In this document: positions 22,065 to 32,574 of the stretch, one piece after another
Layout of the letters: every line of letters starts with the position of its first letter
Numbering within the stretch: the stretch's first letter is position 1
Source: Tenrec ecaudatus
Lineage: Eukaryota; Chordata; Mammalia; Afrosoricida; Tenrecidae
DNA length: 64,000 bases
NCBI RefSeq assembly: GCF_050624435.1
Contig: NC_134530.1
Span: forward strand, 148,025,721-148,089,720
Direction of reading: 5' to 3'
Translations under genes and position numbers: made by a program
Notes under the pieces: model-generated
The model's input: the letters and a program-made list of their open reading frames with translations, nothing else
The model's database searches: none
Told to the model about the DNA's origin: nothing

Positions 22065-22195
22065 CTCTCAAAACATGTGTCAATTTGGCAAGGCCATGAT
22101 TCCCAGAATGGTGGGATTCTCCTCCTTTTTGTGGTATGTTGTAAATCCTGACCTCTAGGATGTTAATGAAGCAGGATACAATCTGTACAACTGGT
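22065..22195 (+). repeat. LTR-like dispersed repeat fragment
   Basis: 'caatttggcaaggccatgat', 'gttgtaaatcctgacctcta' and 'ggatgttaatgaagcagg' match the copy at 7622-7908. Confidence 0.55.
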
Positions 22196-22219
22196 TCTAT
22201 TTGGAGCCTATCTCTTTTA

Positions 22220-22428
22220 AGATGATAAACTCAAAACTCACTCTCATCGAGTCGATGATTCAGACTCATAGCAATCATATAGGGCAGGGTAGACCCGCCC
22301 TTTGTGGGTTTCTGAGCCTAACTCTTTATGGGTGTGGAATGCCTCGGCTTTCTCCTGAGGAGCGATGGGTTATGAACTGCCGACCTTGGATTAGCAGCCC
22401 AACGCAAAACCACTGTGCCACTAAGATG
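22220..22428 (-). repeat. AfroSINE-type SINE
   Basis: 'actctcatcgagtcgatgat' (tail complement) through 'gaactgccgaccttggatta' to 'accactgtgccactaaga'. Confidence 0.88.
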
Positions 22429-23820
22429 TTCTTTAAGAGGGCAGGGGTGGGGAGTGGGGCGGGAAAGAGGACGGGATTCCGGGGTGGGAGGAGTGAGGAG
22501 GAAGCAAGATGCAGTAAACCACAAAACAGATTAAGGGAGGGCCCAAATATGGCAGGCAGACGGGGAAGTTGACCAGAGTGCTGGTCACAGCTCAGGGCAT
22601 CCAGCCATCTCCACCTCGGTAAATATTGTTGACTGACCGTTTCTGGCTCAGGCGCACCTATCAGAGGCAGCCAAACACTGAAAACCTGACAAAGCATCAG
22701 GCCCCTTGCTTCTTTTATTTTTGCATTCTTCAGCGTCATCGGCCCCTCCACCCGCCGGCCCTGCAACTGGCCAGCAATCAGGAGTTTCTCTTCCACACAG
22801 CGGCCACGGGACGCATTTCTCTCCACTTTTCTTTCTGAAGGGCAGCATCAAGGGTAAGTCCAGGCCAGGTCAGAATATTACATCAGAGATACTGTTCTAT
22901 ATTTACCATCCCTTGCTCTCACTTGCCTTTCAAGCGAAGCAATTTCTGTGATGAAAAACAGCAGAGATAGGCTGCCCTGCGTCTCCTTAGAGAAGGAAAG
23001 TCTTGCATTTTAAAACCGTGCGTGAGTGTACTTTGCAGTTAAATTTCTCTGCCGGCTTCACTTTCATTTTCTTTTCAGCTGGTTTCCTTTCCTCCATACT
23101 CCCTGAAGAGAGTTAAATAAAATCGTTACCACAGCCCAAGCCCAGAAACCAGGAGTTCCTGTTCAGGTTGAACACATCCCCGCTGTCACCATAGCCTTCA
23201 TGAGAGAAGAGACAAAACAGACAAGGGAAGAGCAAGCAGCTTCATCGCTGGGCTGGGCTTTGGTCTGGAAGTTCCCATGAGGGCCTCTGGGACGCTGTCG
23301 CCCATTTATTTTGATTCTGCAGACCTTGTTTTCTTGCTCAGAAAAATAGGAAGAGTAACTGTCACAGCTGCAGAGGAATGCATGTGATCAACATAACTCA
23401 AGGTGGGTCCTTAGGGGCTTTAGACTTGACTATGGCTCCTGGGGCCCTTCCTGCAGAATGAGTAGATTTCAAGGGCATGACCTTTCTGTAGTAGATCCTC
23501 GGGTCTGTGTCTGAGGTGCCTCTGGATGTGTTTGTGGTTGAGTGATTAACCATTTACATCACCCAGGACCCTTAATTGAGAGCTTTGCTGTGCTTGTTAG
23601 GTCGGTCCTGTCCATTTCTGTGTCTATTTCCAACTGACAGCGGCCCCAGGTAGCAGAGCAGACTTGCCCCAGAAGGTGTTCTTGGCTGTGGCCTTTCTGG
23701 GAGCAGCTCACCAGATCTTTCTCCCGCCGGAGCTCCTGGGGTTCTAACCACCAGGCTTTAGATTAACAGCCAACAGTGCTTAATGATTTTGCCATCAAGG
23801 TTCCTTAAACAAGCTCTTGT
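22429..23820. other. single-copy-looking sequence around a candidate exon
   Basis: About 1.4 kb without recognised repeats, bounded by SINEs. Contains the exon-like segment at 22734-22853. No protein similarity recognised elsewhere in it. Confidence 0.45.
22734..22853 (+). other. candidate exon with consensus splice sites
   Basis: 120 nt preceded by the pyrimidine-rich acceptor 'cttttatttttgcattcttc' + AG and followed by the strong donor CAAGG|GTAAGTCC. Two of three frames are open. One (S-S-A-P-P-P-A-G-P-A-T-G-Q-Q-S-G...) would continue in phase because 120 is divisible by three. I do not recognise the peptide, and it is low complexity at its start. It could be a coding or alternative exon, an lncRNA exon, or chance. 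Confidence 0.3.
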
Positions 23821-23824
23821 TGTT

Positions 23825-24233
23825 GTTAAAAACAAACAACTTACTGCCATTGAGTCGATGCCAACCCATAGGGACCTTAAAGGACAGGGTAGAACTGCCT
23901 CTGCAAATTTCTGGGACTGTAACAGTTAGAGCGATGGTTCTCAACCTGTGGGTCACGACTCCTTTGGGGGTCAAACAACCCTTTCACAGGGTCACCCGAT
24001 TCACAACAGTAGCAAAATGACAGTGATGAAGTAGCAATGAAAATAATTTTATGGTGGGAGGGTCACCACAACATGAGGAACTGTATTAAAGGGTCGTGGC
24101 ATGTGGAAGGTTGAGAACCACTGGTTTAGAGGACTAGACAGCCCTGCGTTTCTTGCTCAGAGCAGCTGATGGTTTCCAATTGCTGACCTTGCAGTTAGCA
24201 GCCCAACACGTAACCACTGTGCTGTCAAACAGA
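23825..24233 (-). repeat. AfroSINE-type SINE split by SPIN
   Basis: Tail half 23825-23931 ('cttactgccattgagtcgat') and head half 24124-24233 ('gctgaccttgcagttagcag', 'gtaaccactgtgctg') are contiguous parts of one minus-strand SINE once the SPIN element is removed. Confidence 0.88.
23932..24123 (+). mobile_element. SPIN-family non-autonomous hAT element (copy 3)
   Basis: 192 bp with the diagnostic SPIN features: 'ggttctcaacctgtgggtca', 'ctttgggggtcaaacaaccc', 'aacagtagcaaaatgacagt', 'aaaataattttatggtggga' and the end 'ggttgagaaccactg'. It inserted into a SINE. The right flank GTTTAGAG fits the hAT target pattern and the left flank AGTTAGAG differs at two positions. SPIN elements are known to have spread by horizontal transfer into tenrec, bats, bushbaby, opossum and several non-mammals. 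Confidence 0.95.
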
Positions 24234-24415
24234 TTTGAACTCAATAGTAGCCACAGAGGACAAAATAGATCTGCTCCACAAGGCTTCAAGGGCTGTCATC
24301 TTAAGGGAAGCAGACAGCCACATCTGGATCCTGGAGTCATTGGGTAGATTCAAACTGACGACCTTTTGGTTAGTAACTGAGCACTTAATTGTTGTGTCAC
24401 TAGGGCTCCTAATCA
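24234..24415 (-). repeat. older AfroSINE-type SINE
   Basis: 'gactgacgaccttttggtta'-like head region ('caaactgacgaccttttggt') and 'gtcactagggctcct' end. Tail half badly eroded. Confidence 0.7.
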
Positions 24416-24429
24416 AGATCTTCAAAAAC

Positions 24430-24580
24430 CCAAACCAAATCCATTGCTCCAACGCACAGTGCTCCCATAGAGCAGAGTTGAACTGCCCACAGGGTTCCTA
24501 AGGCTATGCATCTCTCTGAAAGCCGATTGCTACATCTTTCTCCCATCTAGAGACAGGTTGAACTGGCAGCATGATAGACC
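24430..24580 (-). repeat. older AfroSINE-type SINE, partial
   Basis: 'agagcagagttgaactgccc' and 'tacatctttctcccatctag' identify the body. The head is not clearly present. Confidence 0.6.
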
Positions 24581-25060
24581 TGGTTGTCTAGAAGAACAAA
24601 TCCAGGAGCACTCATACATGTATAAGAAAGAGCTTTATGTACAACTCATTTCAAAAGCGATTTAATCATGGAATGGGTGGGGGATTATTCTAAAATTGAT
24701 ATGGTAATGATTGTACAGTTCTCCTTGATATGATCGAATGATTTAAGTGTATACTATGTAATTTATGTGCCAATAATTTTTTTAAAAGAGAAAGAGCTTT
24801 ATATCAAAGAGTAATTGCATATTAAGAAAACATCCCAGCCCAGCCCAGATCAAGTTCATAAGTTTGATATTAGCTCATAAGTCCAATACTAATCCATAAA
24901 TTCCCCTTCAGACTCACGCAGACACATGCAATGATGCAAAATGCAGGAAGATCACTGGCCAGTGGGTTCAAAGTCTTGTGGATCCAGTGGCAGTAGAAGT
25001 ATCTCGTGGACTCTCCTGGGTCTCAGCGTGGTTTCTCATGGCTTTTCAACAGGAAGGTGA
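24581..25060 (-). repeat. CT-containing LTR-like family, minus copy
   Basis: Complement of the family at 17030 and 21480: starts 'cctggttgtctagaagaaca', contains 'cagtgggttcaaagtcttgt' and 'gatccagtggca'. Interrupted by the short L1-type insertion at 24639-24788. Confidence 0.6.
24639..24788 (+). mobile_element. short L1 3'-end insertion with 14-bp duplication
   Basis: 150 bp ending in 'gtgccaataattttttta', the same type of end as the older L1 at 4170-4190 ('ggtgccaataaaacc'). It is flanked by a perfect 14-bp duplication AGAAAGAGCTTTAT (24625-24638 and 24789-24802). Confidence 0.85.
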
Positions 25061-25299
25061 AGCAGAGAGAGACTGTGTGGCCCACCTTCAGGGGGAGGAA
25101 GGAGTATGGGGTGGGGTGAGGGTGCAGATTGGTGCAGATTCTATTAAGCAACCATTTCTTGGATTCATATTACTGCTAGCAGAAAAGAGCAATCAGACTA
25201 AGAATTTGACCCTCTCTTAAGGAGTTTATGATCTGATAATGGGTAAAAGAAAAATTTATAGACTGATCAGAGGAGCCAGTGCTAAGAATTTGTAGAATC

Positions 25300-27027
25300 G
25301 TGTTGTTGTTTTGTTGTATATTGTTGCTTAGTTTTGCTCTGTCTTGTTTTTGTGTGTGTTATTATCTCCACAGGTCTGTCTAAATAAGATAGGCTGGATG
25401 AACAATGTGGAGGAGAAAACAATGGGACTGAGTTCCGGGAGGGGACATGGGATAGGAGGAGGTGGGGGGAAAGGAAGTGTTAACAAACCCAGGGACAAGG
25501 GAACAACAAGTGATCCAAATTTGTAGTGAGGAGGGTGTGGGAGGCCTGGTAGGGCATGATCAAGGATAATGTAACAAAGAGGTATTGCTAAAACCCAGGT
25601 GGGGACAGAGCATCATAGTGGGACAGGAGGAACATCAAGGGAAATAGAGGAAAGAGCTGGGAGGCAAAGGGCAGTTATAGAGGTCTAGACAAAGACATGT
25701 ACATATGCAAATATACATATGAGGATGAAGAATAGATCTATGTGCCTATATTTATAGGTTTAGTATTAAGGTGGCAGAAGGACTTTGGGCTTCCACTCAA
25801 GTACTCCCTCAATGCAAGAATACTTTCTTCTATTAAATTGGCATTCTATGATGCTCACCCTCCTGACACAACCGCTAAAGACAAAGTGGGTGAATAAGCA
25901 AATGTGGTGAAGAATGCTGATGGTGCCTGACTATCAAAAGAGATAGCATCTGGGGTCTTAAAGGCTTGACTATAAACAAGCAGCCATCTAGCTCAGAAAC
26001 AACAAAGCCCATATGGAAGAACACACCAGTCTGTGTGATCACAAAGTTCCAAAGGGATCAGTTATCAGGCATCAAAGAAGAAAAAATCATATCATTGGGT
26101 GCACACCTCCATGATATGATCGTCGAGGACAAACAGGTGCATAAGCAAATGTGGCGAAGAAAGCTGATGGTGCCCGGCTATCAAAAGGTATCACGTCTGG
26201 GGTCTTAAAGGCTTGAAGGTAAACAAGCGGCCATCTAGCTCAGAAGCAACAAAGTCCACATGGAGGAAACACACCAGCCTGTGTGATCACGAGGTGCCGA
26301 AGGGATCAGGTATAAGACATCATCAAAACAAAAAAATCTTACCATAGTGAATGAGGGGGGGAGTGCAGCATGGAGACCCAAAGCCCATTTGTCAACCACT
26401 GGAGATCCCCTTCCAGAGGCCCTCTCTAGGGGAGGAGATGAGTCAGTCAGGGTGTGATGTAGCACAGATGAAGAATACAGCTTTCCTCTAGTTCCTAAAT
26501 GCTCCTCCCTCTTCTCCCCCCGCCCCTCCCCTTCCCCCCCACTCCCCCGACTATCATGACCCAAATTCTACCTTGCAAGTCTGGATAGAGCAGAGGATGT
26601 ACAGTGGTACAGATAGGAGCTAGAGGCACAGGGAATCCAGGGCGGATGATACTTCCAGGACCAGTGGTGTGAGTGGCAATACTGGAAGGGTAGAGGGAGA
26701 GTGGGTTGGAAAGAGGGAACTGATTACAAGGATCTACATGTGACCTCCTCCCTGGGGGATGGACAACAGAAAAGGGGGTGAAGGGAGATATCAGATAGGG
26801 CAAGATATGACAAAATAATAATTTATAAATTATCAAGTGCTCATGAGGGAGGGGGGAGCGGGGAGGGAGAGGAAAAAAAGAGGGCCTGATGCCAAGGGCT
26901 TAAGTGGAGAGCAAATGCTTTGAAAATGATGAGGGCAATGAATGTACAGATGCACTTTATACAACTGGTGTGTGTATGGATTGTGATAAGAGTTGTATGA
27001 GCCCCTAATAAAACGTTTTTTTTTTTT
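25300..27027 (+). mobile_element. young L1-type LINE, 1.7-kb 3' UTR copy
   Basis: Starts in the GT-rich upstream part ('gttgttgttttgttgtatat'), passes 'taacaaacccagggacaagg', two copies of the roughly 247-bp module (landmarks near 25889 and 26137), the polypyrimidine/polypurine segments, and ends 'agcccctaataaaacg'. Flanks AATTTGTAGAATC (25287-25299) and AATTGTAGATTC (27028-27039) look like a slightly mutated target-site duplication. There is no ORF2 sequence, so this is a 5'-truncated insertion. Confidence 0.88.
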
Positions 27028-27039
27028 TAATTGTAGATT

Positions 27040-27500
27040 CAGAGGAGAGAATACTGACAGCATTGAGATGCAGGAAGGGGAAGCTTCAAAGGTGTAGAGT
27101 TACAAAGCTCATGGATTTGGGGGGGGACAAGGAAGACAACCAGCTGATACACGTCAGGGAGCCCTGGCAATCTACGGGATGCACACTGAAGAGGTGTGAC
27201 CTCTGTGCTTAGTTCATAGGTAATGGTGCACGTGTCACATGGGTTTTAGTTGAGGGCTGTGGTGATCGAAACTATGTTAGAAAACAATCAATATGATAGC
27301 TATGGAGGAGTCGAAAGAGTTTAAAAAAATAAAAAGCAGAAGTGTTTCCATGATGATGGCCCACAATGAGCGTTTGGATCAAAGGCTGTCAAAAGGAGAC
27401 CCTCCTTTCCTAATGCTTTTTGTTCTTGTGTGCCATCCCATGGGTCCTGACCATGTGGATCATCACTACCCAGAGGGCTTCCTGGGCTGGAGAGTTCATA
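27040..27500. other. unassigned sequence, no gene seen
   Basis: Nothing recognised apart from a run of nine or ten Gs near 27119 and an A/T-rich patch near 27325. Confidence 0.45.
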
Positions 27501-27504
27501 GGAG

Positions 27505-27680
27505 CAGACGAAAACCAAACACGAAACTAAACTCACAGCCAATTGATTCCAACTCATAACGACCCTACAGAATAGGGTAGAACTAGCCAGAGACTATAAC
27601 TCTATGGGAGTAGAAAGCCTCCTTTTCCTCCCTAAGAGTGGCGTTGATTTTGAACTGCTGAAGTTGTGGTTCACAGTATT
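27505..27680 (-). repeat. AfroSINE-type SINE, head truncated
   Basis: 'actcacagccaattgattcc' tail complement and 'gtagaaagcctccttttcct' body. The head is cut where the following L1 tail begins. Confidence 0.8.
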
Positions 27681-27682
27681 TT

Positions 27683-28552
27683 GTGATGCTCACCTTCCTG
27701 ACACAATTGTTGAATCAATATGGGTGCATAAGCAAATGTGAAGAAAGCTGATGGTGCCCGCCTAACAAAAGATATAGCATCTGGGGTCTTAAAGGCTTAA
27801 AGATAAACAAGTGGCCATCTAGCTCAGAAGCAACAAAGCCCACGTGGAAGAAGCACACCGCCTATGTGATCATGAGGCGTTGATGGGATCAGGTATCAGG
27901 CATCAAAGACCCAGAGCAAAAAATATCAATGTGAATGAGGGAGAGTGCAGAGTGGAAACCCAAAGCCAGTCAATTGTAGACAATTGGACATCCCCTTACA
28001 GAGGGTCACAAGGAAGAGAAGAGCCAGTAAAGGTGCAGTGTAGCATCGATAAAACATACAACTTTCCTCTAGTTCTTTAATCCTCCTCCCCCTCCCCATC
28101 ATAACCCCAATTCTACCTTACAAATCTGGCTAGATCAGAGCATGTACACTGGTACAGATAAAAGCTGGAAACACAGGGAATCCAGGACACATAAACCCCT
28201 AAGGACAAAAATGAGAGTCGCAATACCAGGAGGGGAAGGGGAAGGTGGGGGTATAAAAGAGGAACCGATCACAATGATCAACATATAACCCTCTCCCAGG
28301 AGGATAGACAACCAAAGAGTGGGTGAAGGGAGACATCGGTCAATGTAAGACATGGGAAAAAAATAATAAATTATCAAGGTTTCATGAGGGAGGGAAGGTG
28401 GGAGAGGGGGAAAGTGAGCTGATACCAAGGACTCAAGTAGAAAGAAGATGTTTTGAAAATGATGATGGCAACAAATGTACAAATGTGCCTGACACAATGG
28501 ATGGATTGTGATAACAGCTGTATGAACTCCCAATAAAATTATATTTTAAAAA
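27683..28552 (+). mobile_element. young L1-type LINE, 3' UTR copy
   Basis: Starts at 'ttttgtgatgctcaccttcc', has a single 3' UTR module ('gtgcataagcaaatgtgaag'), then 'tagttctttaatcctcctcc' and ends 'gaactcccaataaaattata' with an A-rich tail. Confidence 0.85.
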
Positions 28553-28799
28553 AAGAAAAAAGAGGTTCAAATGGATTAAGTCTTTGGAGAATCCCATGTG
28601 TCCATTGCCCAGGGATGGGAATGGCCACGCTATCTAACAGAGTGCATTGGGAAAGTGGATTCATGTTGATGTCGTGAGGTTAAATCTAACACCTTACCAT
28701 TTGTTCTCCCTTTTGAACCATTGTAAGTTTTTTCTAGTTTGTCTTATTTCTGTTTCATTTGGATTGAGGTTTTTTGGTGTTTTGTCTTGTTACTTTTAA

Positions 28800-29035
28800 A
28801 TGTTTTTCTTTATGTGAAATCCAGAATAGGTAAATCTATAGAGATGGCAATTGGGTCAATAGTTTCTTAGGGCTATGGTAGAGGAGATTGGAGAGCTAAT
28901 AATAATGAGTGCTAAATGAGGAAAATGTTCTAAAATCTACTGGGGTGATGATTGCACAATTCTTTTAAAATATATTTAAACCAGTGAATTGTATGTCATG
29001 TGAATTATGTGTCAATAAAACTGTTAAAAAATTTA
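28800..29035 (+). mobile_element. older L1 3' terminal fragment
   Basis: 'gaaatccagaataggtaaat', 'gatgattgcacaattctttt' and 'gtgtcaataaaactgttaa' are standard older L1 3' UTR blocks. 28560-28800, just upstream, is unassigned. Confidence 0.75.
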
Positions 29036-29239
29036 AAATCCTTATATACCCACACTGATACAACATACTTCATAAAATTGCTTTTGAAATGTAAATGGAA
29101 CAATCTACATAAAAAAGAAAAGGAAGGGTTAATTGGTAGCTGATAGGGGAGAAAGAGGCATGCCTGTGTCATATGAAAGACAAACTCAGGTTATATAAAC
29201 CTTTAGAATATAAAATGTGATGTTTTAAAATTGTAATGC

Positions 29240-29440
29240 AATGTTTGCTGGGCAATTATTATATGTTGGTTCCCTTGCATTTCAAGTGCCTAATATCTTT
29301 GAGCCAGGTGGCAACCTTATGAAATGTTATCTTTTTTTTTTAGTATTATTTTACAGACGAACAGACTGAGGCAAAGAGCGGTTCGATAGTTTACTCCAAA
29401 CCCATAGCAAGTGACAGAGCTGAACTGTTAAAACCCATCA
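29240..29440 (+). repeat. MIR element
   Basis: 'attttacagacgaacagact' + 'gaggcaaagagcggttcgat' followed by 'gtgacagagctgaactg' is the MIR core. Confidence 0.75.
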
Positions 29441-29457
29441 TCTGAACTAGAGAAATG

Positions 29458-29590
29458 AGGTTTTCTGCTTCCATAGAGTGTCACTGGTTTGGAAATCCAG
29501 CAGGGCAGTTCCTCTCTGTCCTATAGGGTCGCTTTGAGTCAGAATTGACTCGATGGCAGTGAGTTTGGTATTTTGGTTTGTTTTGGGTTG
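29458..29590 (+). repeat. AfroSINE-type SINE, 3' half
   Basis: 'ctctgtcctatagggtcgct' and 'gactcgatggcagtgagttt' with a TTTGG-rich tail. The tRNA head is absent. Confidence 0.85.
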
Positions 29591-29613
29591 ACCAATAAAA
29601 TGTACTGGTTCTG

Positions 29614-29629
29614 CACACACACACACACA

Positions 29630-29667
<38 letters not shown>
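29614..29667 (+). repeat. (CA)n microsatellite
   Basis: CA repeat interrupted once by a T near 29636, between two SINE copies. Confidence 0.95.
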
Positions 29668-29668
29668 A

Positions 29669-29912
29669 CTCCCTTTGATGGAGTGTTGATTCTGATTCCT
29701 AGCAACCCCATGTGTTGGTACAGAGCAAAACTGCTCCATGGCCATAGAGCTTCCTTGGCTGCAATCTTTCTGAGGAAGAACCCCAGTGGATAGCTGCCAC
29801 CACCAGCCTCTCTGAGGGAGAAAGTAAGCCAGTAAGACTCTCTTCTGCTGCTGGGTGTGTTGAAGCCACCAACCCCAGAGCAGCAGATGACTGTAACCAG
29901 GGACCTGGTGCT
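29669..29912 (-). repeat. older AfroSINE-type SINE
   Basis: 'tgttgattctgattcctagc' (tail complement), 'ctgctccatggccatagagc' and a 'gtaaccagggacctggtgc'-like end. Contains a short extra segment in the middle. Confidence 0.65.
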
Positions 29913-30232
29913 GCATTGTGATTGTGGCCTTTTGTTCTTGAGGATTAGATGGGGTTGGTTGTATCTTACAGCCTTCAATCAATACCCTCCCCCTAGAACA
30001 CAATGGGGCTGTCGACTGTTTTGTGATGGAATTTATCCCTTTAGTTTAAGACTTTGTTTCTGGAGATTAAAATGCAAATCTGTAACCTTCTCTCTACTCA
30101 GTAACTCTCTGGAGATAGCCCTCAATGCTTTGAAAGATTCTAGCCCTGCCAAACAAATATTATTTATTAATTAAGTTCAGTTTCCCTTAGACAACCAGGA
30201 CTACCAAATTGAATTGATGGGACTCAACCCAA
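29913..30232. other. unassigned sequence, no gene seen
   Basis: No recognisable repeat or exon. Confidence 0.4.
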
Positions 30233-30555
30233 GACTGAGTTACGGAATATGAAGAGTACCACGGAGTGGGAAAAGAACCAACAGATCTGTCTTGGAACAG
30301 GTACGACCGGAGTGCTCCTTAGAGGCAAGGATGGCAAGTCTTCATCTTACAGGCTTCGGGCATGCTGTCAGGAGAGACTGGTCCTGGAGAAGGGCATCAG
30401 GCTTGTAAAGTGGAGGGGCAATGGAAAAGTGCAGGCCCTGGATGAGATGGACCGACACAGTGGCTGCAATGAGGGGCTCACACATAAGAACAATTGTGAG
30501 GGTGGCAGGACCAGGCAGGGTTTTCTTTTGTTGTGCACAGGGCCACTCACCAACA
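30233..30555 (+). mobile_element. RTE LINE 3' coding end
   Basis: 'accaacagatctgtcttgga', 'gctccttagaggcaaggatg', 'gagactggtcctggagaagg' and 'aacaattgtgagggtggcag' follow the order of the RTE ORF C-terminus (F-G-H-x-x-x-R-D-x-S-L-E-K region). 5'-truncated, frame decayed. Confidence 0.8.
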
Positions 30556-31085
30556 ACAAAAGCAATGGTCACTTTCTATCAGGGTCCCCTGGGAAGAGGA
30601 GAATCACTGTCAGACATTCATTAACACCCCCATTGACATTCCAGGGTAGGCCAGGGCTAGGGGCGGTGGGCTTAGATCTAGGACTCATCCCCTCCCCTTG
30701 AAAATTCATGCTTTAATCTTGTCCTGTTGTTTAGGTTAGAAAAACAGAGCATCCTGGGCTTTCTGGGGAGATCAGTCCAGATAGGAAGGGAGCTGAGATG
30801 GGGAAGAGAACAGAGCACCTGAGAATGAGAGCAGAAGAAAGAGAGGAAGGAAGAGTGAGGAGGAGGAGGGAGGCCCCCCTGGGAGTTCTCTTACCTGAGG
30901 AATGAAACTGTAGTTTTCAGTTAATTAACCAAATCAGAGCCCCACACAGTTTCTACTGGGAACAAGGCCTTGTTCAAGGATACGAAGATCTTGGACTCTT
31001 GTCTGCACTGGTGCCCATTGGTGGTTGTCACTTCCTCTCATTACCCACAAAACCCCAAATGCTCAAGGGCACAAAGGGAATACAG
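30556..31085. other. unassigned sequence, purine-rich patch
   Basis: No gene or repeat family recognised. 30780-30880 is strongly purine-rich on the plus strand. Confidence 0.45.
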
Positions 31086-31087
31086 TA

Positions 31088-31299
31088 CTTATTATGATTT
31101 TGAGTCTTCTGACTCATAGCGCCCCGGTAGGACAAGAGTAGAACTGCCCATAGGATTTCTGAGGTTGTAAGTCTTTATGGAAGTTACATCTTTATGGACT
31201 GCTGCATCTTTATCCCATAAAGGGGTTAGTGGGTTTGAACCATTGACCTATAGGTTAGCAGCCCAAAGTTTAACCCACTGTGCCGCTAGGGTTCCTTAT
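31088..31299 (-). repeat. AfroSINE-type SINE
   Basis: 'gtcttctgactcatagcgcc' to 'actgtgccgctagggttcct'. Contains a small internal duplication around 'tctttatgga'. Confidence 0.85.
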
Positions 31300-31308
31300 A
31301 CATGAGAC

Positions 31309-31540
31309 ACCCCAAACCAAACTCATTGCCATCAAGTCAATTCTGACTCATAGCAACCTTATAGGGCAGTGTAGAACTCATGAGTTTCTGAGACTGTAAC
31401 TCTTTTTTTTTTTAGACTGTACCTCTTCATGGGAGTCAAAAACCCCATCTTTTTCATGAGGAGCAAGTTGGTGGTTTTCAACTGCTGGCCTTGTGGTTAG
31501 CAGCCATCTAGTAACCCCCTATGCCACCAGGCCTCCTTAT
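31309..31540 (-). repeat. AfroSINE-type SINE
   Basis: 'accaaactcattgccatcaa' to 'ccctatgccaccaggcctcc', with a short duplicated 'agactgtaactc/agactgtacctc' around a T run in the middle. Confidence 0.88.
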
Positions 31541-32218
31541 ACACAAGCTAGGATATGTTAAAGTAACAGGCAGTGAATGCAGATTATGTGTTAAAAAATT
31601 TGAGGCCTCTTCTGTATTGATTAAAAGGCCTCAGAATCGATGACTTGGCATCATGCACAGGTTTCAGAAATTCAAGCTTGCTTTCTCTAAGAAGTCATGG
31701 TTGAAATACACTTAGAGACCTCAGCTATTTTCAGTTGACAATGTGAGTCTGCTAAACAAAAGCGCATGACCATGGTGGATTTGCTGACGTCAAGGGAATA
31801 TAGAATGTTGGCAAACCCACCCCGATTTGGTTCTGACTGCTTCCATTTGGTTTTTCCAACATCACCGCGATTCATTTCGGAGAGGGGAATCATTCTTTTC
31901 AATATAAAGATGACCAAGAAGGAACTAAGTGGCATCATTCCCCGTTAGACCTAAGACATGAGCTTTCTTTATTTCTGGTTTTAGAATCTTTGTTCCAAAT
32001 CCAGCCTGGTGGAATGCCTGGTGTTTCGGGGTCTGGCTTTGGCTTCAAGGGCCTGCCTGGCTTCCTGTTTTGTTTGTTTGCCCAAAGCCAGATGCTGAGT
32101 CACAGGGCCAGCAAACGTTCCTTATCAGCAAACATTCCTCTCTGCTTCCTCCAGCAGATGGCAGGGAAGAAGGTGGACTCCCTAGCACTATTGGAAGTGC
32201 TGAGTAAGACCACTGACA
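31541..32218. other. unassigned sequence with a 60-codon ATG frame
   Basis: No repeat recognised. The frame at 31766-31948 starts at ATG and uses mixed codons (contains S-R-E-Y-R-M-L-A-N-P-P-R-F-G-S-D). I do not recognise it, and the length is within chance. Confidence 0.35.
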
Positions 32219-32251
32219 TAACAAACAAACAAACAAACAAACAAACAAACA
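32219..32251 (+). repeat. (AAAC)n microsatellite
   Basis: About eight AAAC units next to the tail of a SINE fragment. Confidence 0.95.
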
Positions 32252-32254
32252 AGC

Positions 32255-32335
32255 AAAAGTAGTCCTCAAGCAGAGTCAATGTATGCTGCTGATTCATAGA
32301 TACAATTCCTGGGTTTCTGAGTCCCTCAATTTGAG
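32255..32335 (-). repeat. AfroSINE-type SINE fragment
   Basis: 'agcagagtcaatgtatgctg' and 'gattcatagatacaattcct' fit the tail complement. Only about 80 bp survive. Confidence 0.55.
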
Positions 32336-32574
32336 AGTATGCAATAAAGCAGAGCCACCTGCCTCTATTATAGACCATTTCAAAATCCAAATAATGGCCA
32401 AGGGGTACATGCTAGTTCTCTTTCCTGCATTCTCAGGTCATCATTGCAGTACAGGGGCCTGTCCCTGAGAAACTGGTTTGGACAGGTCAGGGTGGAGGGG
32501 TTCCAGAGACAGGAGTTTAAAATCAATGACGGTTTATCTGATTTCCCTGGAATTAGGCAGGAGCACTGTGATAG

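Noticed and set aside
25886..26350. CRISPR-like array, because of regularly repeated units.
   Set aside because: Units are about 247 bp, only two copies, within a LINE 3' UTR of a mammalian genome. No short repeats with unique spacers.
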